A stretch of DNA of 64,000 bases, from assembly GCF_014822185.1 (NCBI RefSeq), contig NZ_QVLR01000019.1:92601-156600 (forward strand), given 5' to 3'. The translations under genes were made by a program, and so were the position numbers. This DNA comes from Azoarcus sp. Aa7. Lineage in GTDB: Bacteria; Pseudomonadota; Gammaproteobacteria; Burkholderiales; Rhodocyclaceae. Below are positions 16,536-28,479 of the stretch, piece after piece (positions within the stretch are counted from its first letter, which is position 1; each line of letters starts with the position of its first letter). The notes under the pieces were generated by a model. It had not been told where the DNA came from and ran no database searches. It worked only from the letters and a program-made list of their open reading frames with translations.

Positions 16536-17603
16536 TCAGGGGCGGGTCGCGTTACCCGCCCTGAGCAGCACCAGCAGGGCCCCCGAGCCGCCGTCGTGCG
16601 GGCCCGCCTGACAGAAGGCCAGGATCTCCTCACGTTGCGCGAGCCAGCCGCGCGACAGGTGTTTCAGGATGGACTGCTTGCCCGGCGAGCCGTGGCCCTT
16701 GCCGTGGATCACCCGAACGCAACGCCGGCCCTGCTGCAGGCTCGCGGTGAGAAAATGACCGAGCTCCTCGCGCGCCTGGTCGCGATTGCAGCCGTGCAGG
16801 TCCAGTTGGGCCTGCAGCACCCAGCGGCCGCGGCGCAGGTCGGTGAGCACGCGGCGCGGCAGCCCCGGCCGCAGGAAAGCCGCCTCTTCGCCCGTTTCCA
16901 GCCGGTCTTCCAGCGTCATCGGCGCTTCCATCGATTCGCGCAGCGCTTCGCGCTCGTCCTCGATGTGCTTCAGCGGGTGCGGCTGGGGCCGGGGGGCTTC
17001 GAGCTCGGCGCGATTGCGCGCGTCGACCGGTTTGGCGCCGCGTACCGCGTAGCGGAAGAGATCGGTCGGGTCGGCGCTGTCCGCGTCCGCGGGCAGCAGC
17101 AGGACCTCGTGCCCCGGAGCGCCGGACGCCGCGGGCGTGTGTGTTTCGTGATGCCGTGCATGGTGGCGCTCCACGGCGACCTCGGCGCGGTTGCCGTGAT
17201 CGATCGGGAGGACGTCTTCCATTGCGAAGCGGAAGAGCTCGCCGTCGTCGCGGGGTGTCCGCCGCCGCGGCGGGGTCGCAGGCGATGCGTCTTCGGATTC
17301 CGGTGCTTGCGGGCGGCGAACGGGTGGAGGTTTCGGTGTTTCGAGCTCGGCCCTCCGCGCCGACGGCGGCAGCGGCTTCACGTCCTGCAGCGCAGCGCGG
17401 AACAGGCCGTTGTCGGTGTCGTCCGTGTCGGCGGCCGGGGAGCCGCCCGCATCGCTGCCGGTGGCAGGGTGCTCGATCCGGCGTCCGAGCACCCGCTCCT
17501 CGCGCAGCTTGCCGCGCAGCGGGGCAAGCCCTTCGAACGGACTTTTCGATCGCCCGCTCCGGTCAGCCGGGCGGCACGAGGCCGGGCGGGGCGGGCGCGG
17601 CAC
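16536..17603 (-). CDS. Smr-domain protein with a triplicated N-terminal motif
   Basis: 355 residues. The C-terminal Smr domain (about 265-350) has LDLHG at 267-271 and HGKGHGS at 300-306. Smr proteins are RNA/DNA nucleases; SmrB cleaves mRNA between collided ribosomes. Ordinary bacterial Smr proteins carry one short LFR-type N-terminal motif, but here it occurs three times, at 65-88, 121-143 and 180-202, each with LFR near its start and a run ending near RAE (KP-x-N-RAE in the later ones), separated by Pro/Arg/His-rich linkers. The start is GTG at 17603, since no ATG precedes the first repeat. It begins 4 bases after the trxB stop, so it is read from the trxB transcript. It is convergent with glnB. 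Confidence 0.88.
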   Translation of the reverse strand: MPRPPRPASCRPADRSGRSKSPFEGLAPLRGKLREERVLGRRIEHPATGSDAGGSPAADTDDTDNGLFRAALQDVKPLPPSARRAELETPKPPPVRRPQAPESEDASPATPPRRRTPRDDGELFRFAMEDVLPIDHGNRAEVAVERHHARHHETHTPAASGAPGHEVLLLPADADSADPTDLFRYAVRGAKPVDARNRAELEAPRPQPHPLKHIEDEREALRESMEAPMTLEDRLETGEEAAFLRPGLPRRVLTDLRRGRWVLQAQLDLHGCNRDQAREELGHFLTASLQQGRRCVRVIHGKGHGSPGKQSILKHLSRGWLAQREEILAFCQAGPHDGGSGALLVLLRAGNATRP

Positions 17604-17607
17604 GGGA

Positions 17608-18729
<1,122 letters not shown>

Positions 18730-18787
18730 TCACGCCGTCGGCCATACTCGCGCCGATGCTCATTGCACTGCCGTTTCCGGAGGTTCC

Positions 18788-19459
18788 ATGACACAGGCTA
18801 CTGCAGTTTCCACGGCCGCTCTGAGGACGTTTCCGCTGTTTCAGGGGCTGTCCGACGAGACCTTGCTGGCGGTGGCGCACTCGGCAGTAATGCGGCGAAT
18901 TCCCCGCGGCCAGGGGGTGCTGCATGCGGGCGACCGCAGCGACTTCGTGTATTTCGTGCTCACCGGCAGCCTCAAGGTGATCGTCAGCGACGAGGACGGG
19001 CGCGAAGTGATCCTCAGCATCCTGGGGCAGGGCGAACTCTTCGGCGAAATGGGGATATTTGGCGAGCAGCCGCGATCGGCATCTGTCGTCGCGGTGACGC
19101 CGGCAGACCTGGTGCTGATTGCCAAGCACGACTTCCGGCGCATCATGCAGGAGAACTTCGAGGTCGCCTGGCGCATCATGTGCAATCTCGCCGACCGCCT
19201 GCGCAATGCCGACCGCAAGATCGAATCGCTCGCGCTGATGGACGTGTACGGGCGGGTCGCGCGACTGCTGCTGGAGATGTCGGAAGACGTCAATGGCGAG
19301 GCGGTCGTCGTGCGCAAGATCACCAAGCAGGATATCGCAAAGATGATCGGCGCCTCGCGCGAGATGGTGAGCCGCGTGATGAAGGATCTCGGGTCGCAGG
19401 GGCTCATCGAGGAAACCGATCACGGCATCGTCCTGCGCGATCGCCTGAACGACGTCTGA
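18788..19459 (+). CDS. Crp/Fnr-family transcription regulator (Crp/Vfr-like)
   Basis: 223 residues. A cNMP-binding barrel (KVIVSDEDGREVILSILGQGELFGEMGIFGEQPRSASV, split here at FGE) is followed by the C-helix and a winged helix (KITKQDIAKMIGASREMVSRVM). The FGEMGIFGEQPRSAS segment resembles the phosphate-binding cassette of true Crp proteins, so cyclic nucleotide binding is plausible, though not shown. There are no FNR-type N-terminal cysteines. GGAGG lies 5 bases before ATG 18788. It stands alone between trxB (divergent) and ftsK. It is the third Crp/Fnr-type regulator in the window. Confidence 0.85.
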   Translation: MTQATAVSTAALRTFPLFQGLSDETLLAVAHSAVMRRIPRGQGVLHAGDRSDFVYFVLTGSLKVIVSDEDGREVILSILGQGELFGEMGIFGEQPRSASVVAVTPADLVLIAKHDFRRIMQENFEVAWRIMCNLADRLRNADRKIESLALMDVYGRVARLLLEMSEDVNGEAVVVRKITKQDIAKMIGASREMVSRVMKDLGSQGLIEETDHGIVLRDRLNDV

Positions 19460-19570
19460 GGGCAGGGCGCAGCCTCCGCTGTATCGCTTCGCAACAGCGT
19501 CAGCGGCGGGGATGGCTGATCGCATATAATCGCAGATTGTCGATTTTCCTGGGCCTTCGTTCCCGCGCCG

Positions 19571-21883
19571 ATGTCGTCCCGTCAGTCTTCCCGTTTCCAG
19601 CCGCTGCCGGAACGGATTTCCCTCTTGCTGCAGGAAGCGCGCTGGTTGATTCTCGGCGTGATGTCGTTGTATGTCGGGCTGGTCCTGCTCGGCTACAGCA
19701 AGTCCGACCCCGGCTGGTCGCACGCCGCCGAAGTCGCGCGCGTCAGCAATCCCGGCGGGCGTTTCGGCGCCTGGCTGGCCGACCTGCTCTACTATCTGTT
19801 CGGCCTGTCCGCGTGGTGGTGGGTCGTGTTTCTCGGCTACGCCCTCGTGTGGGGATTCCGGCGCCTGCGCCATGACGTCCAGCTCGACCGCCGCTCCTTC
19901 TTCTTCGTCCTGACCGGGTTCTTCGTCGTGCTGTTGTCGAGCAGCGCGCTGGAGTCGCTGCGTTTCTACTCGCATGGTGCCAGCGTGCCCTTGGGGCCGG
20001 GCGGCCTCGTGGGCGTCGAACTGGGCGAGCTCGTGCAGCGCTACCTCGGCTTCACCGGCGGCACGCTACTGCTGCTGGCTCTGTTTGCGTCCGGGCTGAG
20101 CCTGTTCTCGGGCATCTCCTGGCTTTCGGTGATCGAGCGCGTCGGGCTCTCGCTGGAGCGGGCGTGGGTGGGGGCGCAGGCCGCATGGCAGGGATGGCAG
20201 GACCGCAAGGCCGGTCAGCAGGTCGCGCAGAAGCGCGAGGCGGTCGTCGAAACGAAGCGCCGCAAGACGGTGGCGGAGCCTCCTCCGCAACTGCGCATCG
20301 AACCCGCGGTCGTCGAGGTGCCGAAGTCGGAGCGTGTCGAGAAGGAACTCCGGCAGGAGCGCCAGCAGTCGCTGTTTGCCGATCTGCCGGCGCCGGCCGG
20401 TGCGATACCGCCACTGAGTCTGCTCGACCAGCCCTCGGGCGAAGTCGAGCCGCCTGCGGCCGAGGTGCTGGAATTCACCTCGCGCCTCATCGAGACCAAG
20501 CTCGGTGACTTCGGCGTCGAGGTCAAGGTGCTGGCGGCCTATCCGGGACCGGTTGTGACGCGCTACGAGATCGAACCGGCGACCGGGGTGAAGGGCAGCC
20601 AGGTCGTGAATCTCGGCAAGGATCTCGCGCGTGCGCTGTCGCTCGTGTCGATCCGCGTCGTCGAGACGGTGCCGGGCAAGTCCTGCATGGCACTCGAGCT
20701 GCCGAACATGAAGCGCCAGACCGTGCGCCTGTCGGAAATCCTCGGTTCCAAGGCCTACCACGACATGCATTCGGCGCTGACGGTGGCGCTCGGCAAGGAT
20801 ATCGGCGGCCAGCCGGCCGTCGCGGATCTCGGCAAGATGCCGCACCTGCTGGTCGCCGGCACGACAGGTTCCGGCAAGTCGGTCGGTATCAACGCGATGA
20901 TCCTGTCGCTGCTGTACAAGGCGGGGCCCGAGAAGGTCCGCCTGATCATGGTCGACCCAAAGATGCTGGAGCTGTCGATCTACGAGGGCATTCCGCATCT
21001 GCTCGCTCCGGTCGTCACGGACATGAAGCATGCCGCCAATGCGCTCAACTGGTGCGTGGTCGAGATGGACAAGCGCTACAAGCTGATGGCAGCAGTCGGC
21101 GTGCGCAACCTGGCCGGCTTCAACAAGGCCGTCATCGAAGCGGAAAAGGCCGAAAAGCCGCTGACCAACCCGTTTGCGATCAACCCGGACAATCCCGAGC
21201 CGCTCGAGCAGCTGCCGCATATCGTCGTGATCGTCGACGAGCTGGCGGACATGATGATGGTGGTCGGCAAGAAGGTCGAGGAGCTGATCGCGCGGCTCGC
21301 ACAGAAGGCGCGCGCGGCCGGCATCCACCTGATCCTCGCGACGCAGCGTCCGTCGGTCGACGTCATCACCGGCCTGATCAAGGCCAACGTGCCGACGCGC
21401 ATCGCCTTCCAGGTGTCGAGCAAGATCGATTCGCGCACCATCCTCGACCAGATGGGGGCGGAAACGCTGCTGGGCATGGGCGACATGCTGTACCTGGCTC
21501 CGGGCACGGGCCTGCCCGTGCGCGTGCACGGTGCTTTCGTCGCTGACGAGGAGGTGCACAAGGTCGTCGACTACCTCAAGCGAAGCGGCCCGCCCGACTA
21601 CGTAGACGGCATCCTGGCTGCGCCCGAGGACGATCTCGATGCGGCGCTCGGCGGAGGTGGAGGCGGAGAGGGGGATGGCGAGGCCGATCCCTTGTATGAC
21701 CAGGCGGTAGAGGTGGTCATCAAGACGCGGCGTCCGTCGATTTCGCTGGTGCAGCGCCATCTGCGCATCGGCTACAACCGTGCGGCCCGTCTGATCGAAC
21801 AGATGGAGCGTGCCGGGCTTGTGTCGGCGATGGGGGCGAACGGCAATCGCGAAGTGATCGTGCCGGCCAAGGAGGGCGAGTGA
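19571..21883 (+). CDS. ftsK: DNA translocase FtsK
   Basis: 770 residues. Four membrane helices in the first 190 residues ([17 protein letters not shown] and following), a short charged linker, then a RecA-type motor with Walker [10 protein letters not shown] (Lys436) and Walker [16 protein letters not shown]-terminal gamma winged helix ([20 protein letters not shown]) reads KOPS sites. FtsK acts at the septum to pump chromosome ends and activate XerCD. Its stop overlaps the GTG of lolA. A -10-like TATAAT at 19525-19530 lies upstream. Confidence 0.96.
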   Translation: MSSRQSSRFQPLPERISLLLQEARWLILGVMSLYVGLVLLGYSKSDPGWSHAAEVARVSNPGGRFGAWLADLLYYLFGLSAWWWVVFLGYALVWGFRRLRHDVQLDRRSFFFVLTGFFVVLLSSSALESLRFYSHGASVPLGPGGLVGVELGELVQRYLGFTGGTLLLLALFASGLSLFSGISWLSVIERVGLSLERAWVGAQAAWQGWQDRKAGQQVAQKREAVVETKRRKTVAEPPPQLRIEPAVVEVPKSERVEKELRQERQQSLFADLPAPAGAIPPLSLLDQPSGEVEPPAAEVLEFTSRLIETKLGDFGVEVKVLAAYPGPVVTRYEIEPATGVKGSQVVNLGKDLARALSLVSIRVVETVPGKSCMALELPNMKRQTVRLSEILGSKAYHDMHSALTVALGKDIGGQPAVADLGKMPHLLVAGTTGSGKSVGINAMILSLLYKAGPEKVRLIMVDPKMLELSIYEGIPHLLAPVVTDMKHAANALNWCVVEMDKRYKLMAAVGVRNLAGFNKAVIEAEKAEKPLTNPFAINPDNPEPLEQLPHIVVIVDELADMMMVVGKKVEELIARLAQKARAAGIHLILATQRPSVDVITGLIKANVPTRIAFQVSSKIDSRTILDQMGAETLLGMGDMLYLAPGTGLPVRVHGAFVADEEVHKVVDYLKRSGPPDYVDGILAAPEDDLDAALGGGGGGEGDGEADPLYDQAVEVVIKTRRPSISLVQRHLRIGYNRAARLIEQMERAGLVSAMGANGNREVIVPAKEGE

Positions 21884-22521
21884 GTCTTACCGGAGTTGTC
21901 TTCAGGGCGGGGCTGCGCCTTGGCGCCGCGTTGGCGCTGGTGTGCGCGACGGGCGTCGCGTCGGCCGGCGGAATCGCGCAGCTGCGGCAGTTTGTCGATG
22001 CCGCGCGCAGCGCGCAGGGTGAGTTCGAGCAGACGGTGTTCGCGGCGTCGGGGCGCAAGCCGCAGCGCGCGAGCGGCAGTTTCATATTCGCGCGTCCGGG
22101 CAAGTTTCGCTGGACGTACGACAAGCCGTATGCACAGGTGCTCGTCAGCGACGGCGATAAGCTGTGGTCTTGGGACCGCGACCTGAATCAGGTCACGGTC
22201 AAGCGCCTCGGCGACGCGCTGGGCAGCACGCCGGCCGCGATCCTTGCCGGCGACGACGCGATCGAGCGCAATTTCGAACTCGCCGAGGCCGGATCGTCGG
22301 ACGGGCTGGAATGGGTGCACGCGAAGCCGAAGCAGGCCGACAGCAGCTTCGAGTCGATGCGCATGGGCTTTGCGGGCGGAGCCCTCAAGCGCATGGAGCT
22401 GAAGGACAACTTCGGACAGACGACGCTGATCGAGTTCCGCTCGCTGGTTGCCGGCGCACGCCCCGATCCCGCGCAGTTCCGTTTCGTGCCGCCGCCCGGC
22501 GCCGACGTGATCGGCGACTGA
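21880..22521 (+). CDS. lolA: Outer-membrane lipoprotein carrier protein LolA
   Basis: 213 residues. Periplasmic shuttle that takes lipoproteins from LolCDE to LolB. A signal peptide ([17 protein letters not shown]) precedes the LolA half-barrel with its GEFEQTVF and [20 protein letters not shown] segments. The start is GTG at 21880, which overlaps the ftsK stop by 4 bases and has a strong AAGGAGGG at 21869-21876, so translation is coupled to ftsK. rarA follows after 14 bases. The order ftsK-lolA-rarA-serS is widely conserved in proteobacteria. Confidence 0.94.
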   Translation: MSLTGVVFRAGLRLGAALALVCATGVASAGGIAQLRQFVDAARSAQGEFEQTVFAASGRKPQRASGSFIFARPGKFRWTYDKPYAQVLVSDGDKLWSWDRDLNQVTVKRLGDALGSTPAAILAGDDAIERNFELAEAGSSDGLEWVHAKPKQADSSFESMRMGFAGGALKRMELKDNFGQTTLIEFRSLVAGARPDPAQFRFVPPPGADVIGD

Positions 22522-22535
22522 GGCCCGCGCCGGCG

Positions 22536-23876
22536 ATGGCTGATCTCTTCGATTCGCTGGAACCGCCGCGCGTGCCGCTGGCCGAGCGGATGCGGCCGAA
22601 ACGGCTCGACGAGATTGCCGGCCAGCGCCATCTCGTGGGCCCCGGGAAACCGCTGCGGCTCGCGTTCGAATCCGGCAAACCGCATTCGATGATCCTGTGG
22701 GGGCCGCCCGGCGTCGGCAAGACCACCTTGGCGCGGCTGATGGCGCAGGCCTTCGATGCCGATTTCGTCGCGTTGTCGGCGGTGTTCTCGGGCGTCAAGG
22801 ATATTCGCGAGGCGGTCAGCCAGGCGCAGGCCGCCAAGGCGCGGGGCCGTCACACGATCCTCTTCGTCGATGAGGTGCATCGCTTCAACAAGGCCCAGCA
22901 GGATGCCTTCCTGCCCTATGTCGAACAGGGACTGGTCACCTTCATCGGCGCGACGACGGAAAATCCCTCCTTCGAGGTCAATTCCGCGCTGCTGTCGCGT
23001 GCGGCGGTGTATGTGCTGGAGCCGCTCGATGATGAGGCCATGGGCGGATTGTTCGAGCGCGGACGGGCGACGGCATGCCCGCAGCTCGACTTCGAGGAGA
23101 CGGCGCGCGAACGCATGATCGGCTTTGCCGACGGCGATGCGCGGCGGCTGATGAATCTGATCGAGCAGGTGCAGGTCGCGGCCGAGACGGCGGGCGTGAA
23201 TCCGGTCACCCCGGAATTCGTCGACGAGGCCTTGGCGAGCAAGCTCAGGCGCTTCGACAAGGGGGGCGAAGCCTTCTACGATCAGATTTCGGCCCTCCAC
23301 AAGTCGGTGCGCGGCTCCAACCCGGATGCGGCCCTGTACTGGCTGTGCCGGATGCTCGACGGTGGAGCGGACGCGCTCTACCTCGGCCGCCGACTTGTAC
23401 GCATGGCCGTCGAGGACATCGGCCTGGCCGATCCGCGTGCGCTGGAAATTGCGTTGAACGCCTGCACGACTTATGAGCGGCTGGGGTCGCCCGAAGGCGA
23501 ACTGGCTCTCGCGCAGGCAGTGATATTCCTTGCCTGTGCCGCGAAATCGAATGCCGTGTACAAGGCCTACAACGCTGCGCGGCAATACGTGGGGAACGAC
23601 GTGTCGCGCCCCGTGCCGCTGCACCTGCGCAACGCGCCGACGCGGCTCATGAAGGAACTGGGCTACGGCAAGACCTACCGCTATGCCCACGACGAGCCGG
23701 AAGCCTATGCGGTGGGCGAAACCTACCTTCCCGACGGGCTGGCGCCGCCGGGCTGGTATCGTCCAACGCCTTACGGAATGGAAGCGCGCATCGCAGCCAA
23801 GCTCGAGCATCTGCGCGAACTTGACGCCGCTGCGGCGCTGGACCCCAGGCCCGGCGCGCGCGGCAAAGCGGAATAA
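22536..23876 (+). CDS. rarA: Replication-associated recombination AAA+ ATPase RarA (MgsA)
   Basis: 446 residues. AAA+ protein related to clamp loaders, acting at stalled replication forks. Walker A GPPGVGKTT lies at 56-64, Walker B is ILFVDEVHRFN, sensor 1 is FIGATTENPS, and the C-terminal MgsA tetramerisation domain is present (KSVRGSNPDAALYWLCRMLDGG, here across two helices). ATG 22536 is 14 bases after lolA. It is the third gene of the ftsK-lolA-rarA run. Confidence 0.95.
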   Translation: MADLFDSLEPPRVPLAERMRPKRLDEIAGQRHLVGPGKPLRLAFESGKPHSMILWGPPGVGKTTLARLMAQAFDADFVALSAVFSGVKDIREAVSQAQAAKARGRHTILFVDEVHRFNKAQQDAFLPYVEQGLVTFIGATTENPSFEVNSALLSRAAVYVLEPLDDEAMGGLFERGRATACPQLDFEETARERMIGFADGDARRLMNLIEQVQVAAETAGVNPVTPEFVDEALASKLRRFDKGGEAFYDQISALHKSVRGSNPDAALYWLCRMLDGGADALYLGRRLVRMAVEDIGLADPRALEIALNACTTYERLGSPEGELALAQAVIFLACAAKSNAVYKAYNAARQYVGNDVSRPVPLHLRNAPTRLMKELGYGKTYRYAHDEPEAYAVGETYLPDGLAPPGWYRPTPYGMEARIAAKLEHLRELDAAAALDPRPGARGKAE

Positions 23877-23891
23877 GGCGTTCCCGGAGCC

Positions 23892-24155
23892 TCAGTGGGG
23901 CAGGGGATGGTCGGCCATGAAGCGCGCCTGGACGTCCTTTGCGCGTTCGGCCTGTGCGAGGTCGCCGCGCTCGGTGGCCCGGTCGATCAGGTCCTGCATA
24001 TATCCTGTAAGTACGAGAACGCCCTCGGTAGTCTGGACCATGCCGCAGACGATCTGTGCGGCAGCTCCATCGGGGATTCCCTCGTGCTCGGCAATCAGTG
24101 CAACTTCGTCGTCGGTCAAATCGCAGTAATCAAGGCAGTCTCGGATCGACAGCAT
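23892..24155 (-). CDS. Conserved-looking small soluble protein, unknown function
   Basis: 87 residues; I do not recognise a named family. The protein is acidic and helical, with cysteines at CLDYC near the N-terminus and IVCGM in the middle, and no signal or membrane segment. The start is decided by the ribosome site: GAGGAG lies 6 bases before ATG 24155, but touches the alternative ATG at 24161. A promoter-like pair lies upstream on the same strand. It is convergent with rarA (15-base gap) and divergent from serS. Good codon pattern, ribosome site and promoter support a real gene. Confidence 0.7.
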   Translation of the reverse strand: MLSIRDCLDYCDLTDDEVALIAEHEGIPDGAAAQIVCGMVQTTEGVLVLTGYMQDLIDRATERGDLAQAERAKDVQARFMADHPLPH

Positions 24156-24211
24156 ACGCATCTCCTCAAATTTGGCATGCGCCGTCTGCGCGGCGTTTCC
24201 TGTGAATATTT

Positions 24212-24239
24212 ACTATAAGCCACGGGGCGCCGAATTCAA
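24212..24239 (-). promoter_or_regulatory. Putative promoter of the small gene at 23.9 kb
   Basis: On the minus strand TTGAAT (24239-24234) and TATAGT (24217-24212) are 16 bp apart, 57 bases upstream of the start codon. It sits in an AT-rich gap (24162-24420) that also must hold the serS promoter. Confidence 0.5.
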
Positions 24240-24402
24240 GGAAGAGTTTGCTCATTATGTTTCGATAAATTGTTGATTTGATTAATATAATTGTGCATTG
24301 CGGCATCGGGGCGATTTTGCCCTAGAATGTCATGAAACAGAACGAGTTGGCGGCGGAACACAAGGTGCCGTCGCAGTATTCAGCGCCTATTCATTGAATT
24401 GA

Positions 24403-27203
<2,801 letters not shown>

Positions 27204-27278
27204 TGTCCTGAAAGTGCCACTTCCCTGCCGTGTCCGAATCTTGTGTATTAGAAAATACAGAAATACAAGGAGAGCACC

Positions 27279-27644
27279 ATGGCTGGAAAGTCTTTCGTCC
27301 ATATCACGCGCGATGTGTCGAAGTCTCTTGAGACCTTGCGGGCGGAAACTCCCGAGGCGATGGACGGATTCAGCCAGCTGGCGCGAGCCGCCTTGCGCGA
27401 CGGAGCTCTTTCCGCGCTGAACAAGGAGCTGATCGCGTTGGCGATCGGTGTCGCTTCGCGCTGCGATGCCTGCACCGGATTTTACGTGAAGGCGTTGATC
27501 CGCCTTGGGGTGACCCGCGAGCAGCTGATGAAGACGCTCGCGATCTGTACCTACATGGGCGGCGGGCCGACCCTGATGTATGCGGCGGAGGCGGTGCGGG
27601 CGTACGAAAAATTTCAGGAAGCTGGTGCGAAGGTGCCAGCCTGA
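27279..27644 (+). CDS. Carboxymuconolactone decarboxylase/AhpD-like protein
   Basis: 121 residues, all helical. The AhpD-like redox motif C62-D-A-C65 is followed by TGFYVKALIRLGVTREQ, where a histidine is usual in AhpD but a tyrosine/lysine segment occurs here. Family members act as alkylhydroperoxidase reductants or as decarboxylases; with CxxC present a thiol-peroxidase role is more likely. A good AAGGAG lies 8 bases before the ATG. It stands alone ahead of the tRNA genes. Confidence 0.82.
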   Translation: MAGKSFVHITRDVSKSLETLRAETPEAMDGFSQLARAALRDGALSALNKELIALAIGVASRCDACTGFYVKALIRLGVTREQLMKTLAICTYMGGGPTLMYAAEAVRAYEKFQEAGAKVPA

Positions 27645-27684
27645 CAGCATCGGGCGCATGCATAAAAAAATTTTTGTGTTGTTG

Positions 27685-27712
27685 TTGCCCCGCAGAATTT
27701 TCTGCGTATAAT
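27685..27712 (+). promoter_or_regulatory. Promoter of tRNA-Ser
   Basis: TTGCCC (27685-27690) and a perfect TATAAT (27707-27712) with 16-bp spacing, 34 bases before the tRNA, followed by a GC-rich discriminator. A small CCCGC/GCGGG hairpin lies between promoter and tRNA. Confidence 0.7.
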
Positions 27713-27746
27713 TCGGCCTCCCGCAAGGCTAGCCCGTGCGGGAGCC

Positions 27747-27836
<90 letters not shown>

Positions 27837-27863
27837 AGCAGCACAAAGAGTTAGAAAACGTTG

Positions 27864-27891
27864 TTGACGCAAGATTAAAGCCTGCTATAAT
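27864..27891 (+). promoter_or_regulatory. Promoter of tRNA-Arg with embedded inverted repeat
   Basis: TTGACG (27864-27869) and a perfect TATAAT (27886-27891) with 16-bp spacing. A 9-bp perfect inverted repeat, GCAAGATTA (27869-27877) and TAATCTTGC (27888-27896), spans the spacer and -10, which would suit an operator. Confidence 0.75.
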
Positions 27892-27907
27892 CTTGCTTCT
27901 TCAAAAA

Positions 27908-27984
27908 GCGCCCGTAGCTCATCTGGATAGAGTACTTGGCTACGAACCAAGGGGTAGGGAGTTCGAATCTCTCCGGGCGCGCCA
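27908..27984 (+). tRNA. tRNA-Arg (anticodon ACG)
   Basis: 77 bases. Acceptor stem GCGCCCG pairs with CGGGCGC, discriminator G, encoded CCA. The anticodon loop reads ctACGaa, the A being read as inosine for CGN codons. A strong terminator follows 10 bases downstream. Confidence 0.95.
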
Positions 27985-27993
27985 CAGATTCAA

Positions 27994-28031
27994 GCAGAAA
28001 GGCCAGTCGAAAGACTGGCCTTTCTGCTTTT
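27994..28031 (+). terminator. Terminator of tRNA-Arg
   Basis: A 15-bp perfect stem, GCAGAAAGGCCAGTC with its complement, a GAAA tetraloop and a TTTT tail. On the other strand it can also end the small membrane protein gene. Confidence 0.88.
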
Positions 28032-28080
28032 CCGATCCCGTCGGTGTCCGTTCTTGTCTGAACGGGCGTCCGAGGGCGTG

Positions 28081-28287
28081 TTACATCGCGTTGTACAGAT
28101 ATGCGAACACGATGAGGCCCATTGCGATCCAGGCAACGAGAAACGCAGGCCAACGCACCCTGTTGAACCAGGTGTCGTTGATCCGCCGTTTCGGTGCTGC
28201 GTCCGGATCGACCGCCTGCGTGCGACGGTCCTCGGTGGAAAGCTCCGGCGGTGCGCCGTGGCCGGAGTGGTAATTGATGGCTGACAT
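28081..28287 (-). CDS. Small single-helix membrane protein, unknown function
   Basis: 68 residues. A charged N-terminal half (STEDRRTQAVDPDAAPKRR) precedes one C-terminal membrane helix (PAFLVAWIAMGLIVFAYLY), giving a cytoplasmic tail of about 45 residues if Nin. A very strong ribosome site (GGGAGGAGGGGG) lies before ATG 28287. I do not recognise a family. It is transcribed towards the tRNA-Arg terminator and follows the sulP gene on the same strand after a terminator, so it is probably its own unit. Confidence 0.7.
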   Translation of the reverse strand: MSAINYHSGHGAPPELSTEDRRTQAVDPDAAPKRRINDTWFNRVRWPAFLVAWIAMGLIVFAYLYNAM

Positions 28288-28414
28288 AGTGGCCCCCTCC
28301 TCCCGAACATCTATTCGTTGGTCACGGGTCGCGTCCGGTGGCGACCCGTATCCAGTATAGACAGCCGCCATGCGGGCTGCTGCCGGCGTCGAAAGTCGCC
28401 CTCGGCGCACGTGA

Positions 28415-28443
28415 ACGAAAATGGGGACGCCCGTGGCGTCCCC
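28415..28443 (-). terminator. Terminator of sulP
   Basis: A 9-bp perfect stem GGGGACGCC/GGCGTCCCC with a 3-base loop, followed on the minus strand by ATTTTCG. It lies 37 bases after the sulP stop. Confidence 0.75.
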
Positions 28444-28479
28444 GGTGCGACGGGCGTCCGAGTCGATCGTTCTCGGCGC

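Noticed and set aside
16541..16562. Hairpin GGGCGGGT/ACCCGCCC after glnB
   Set aside because: It lies in the coding end of the smr gene and has no T-run in either direction.
24332..24397. 21-codon frame upstream of serS (ATG AAA CAG AAC ... CAT TGA), possible leader peptide
   Set aside because: Only two serine codons, no ribosome site, no terminator after it, and the likely -10 at 24323-24328 would start transcription at or after its ATG.
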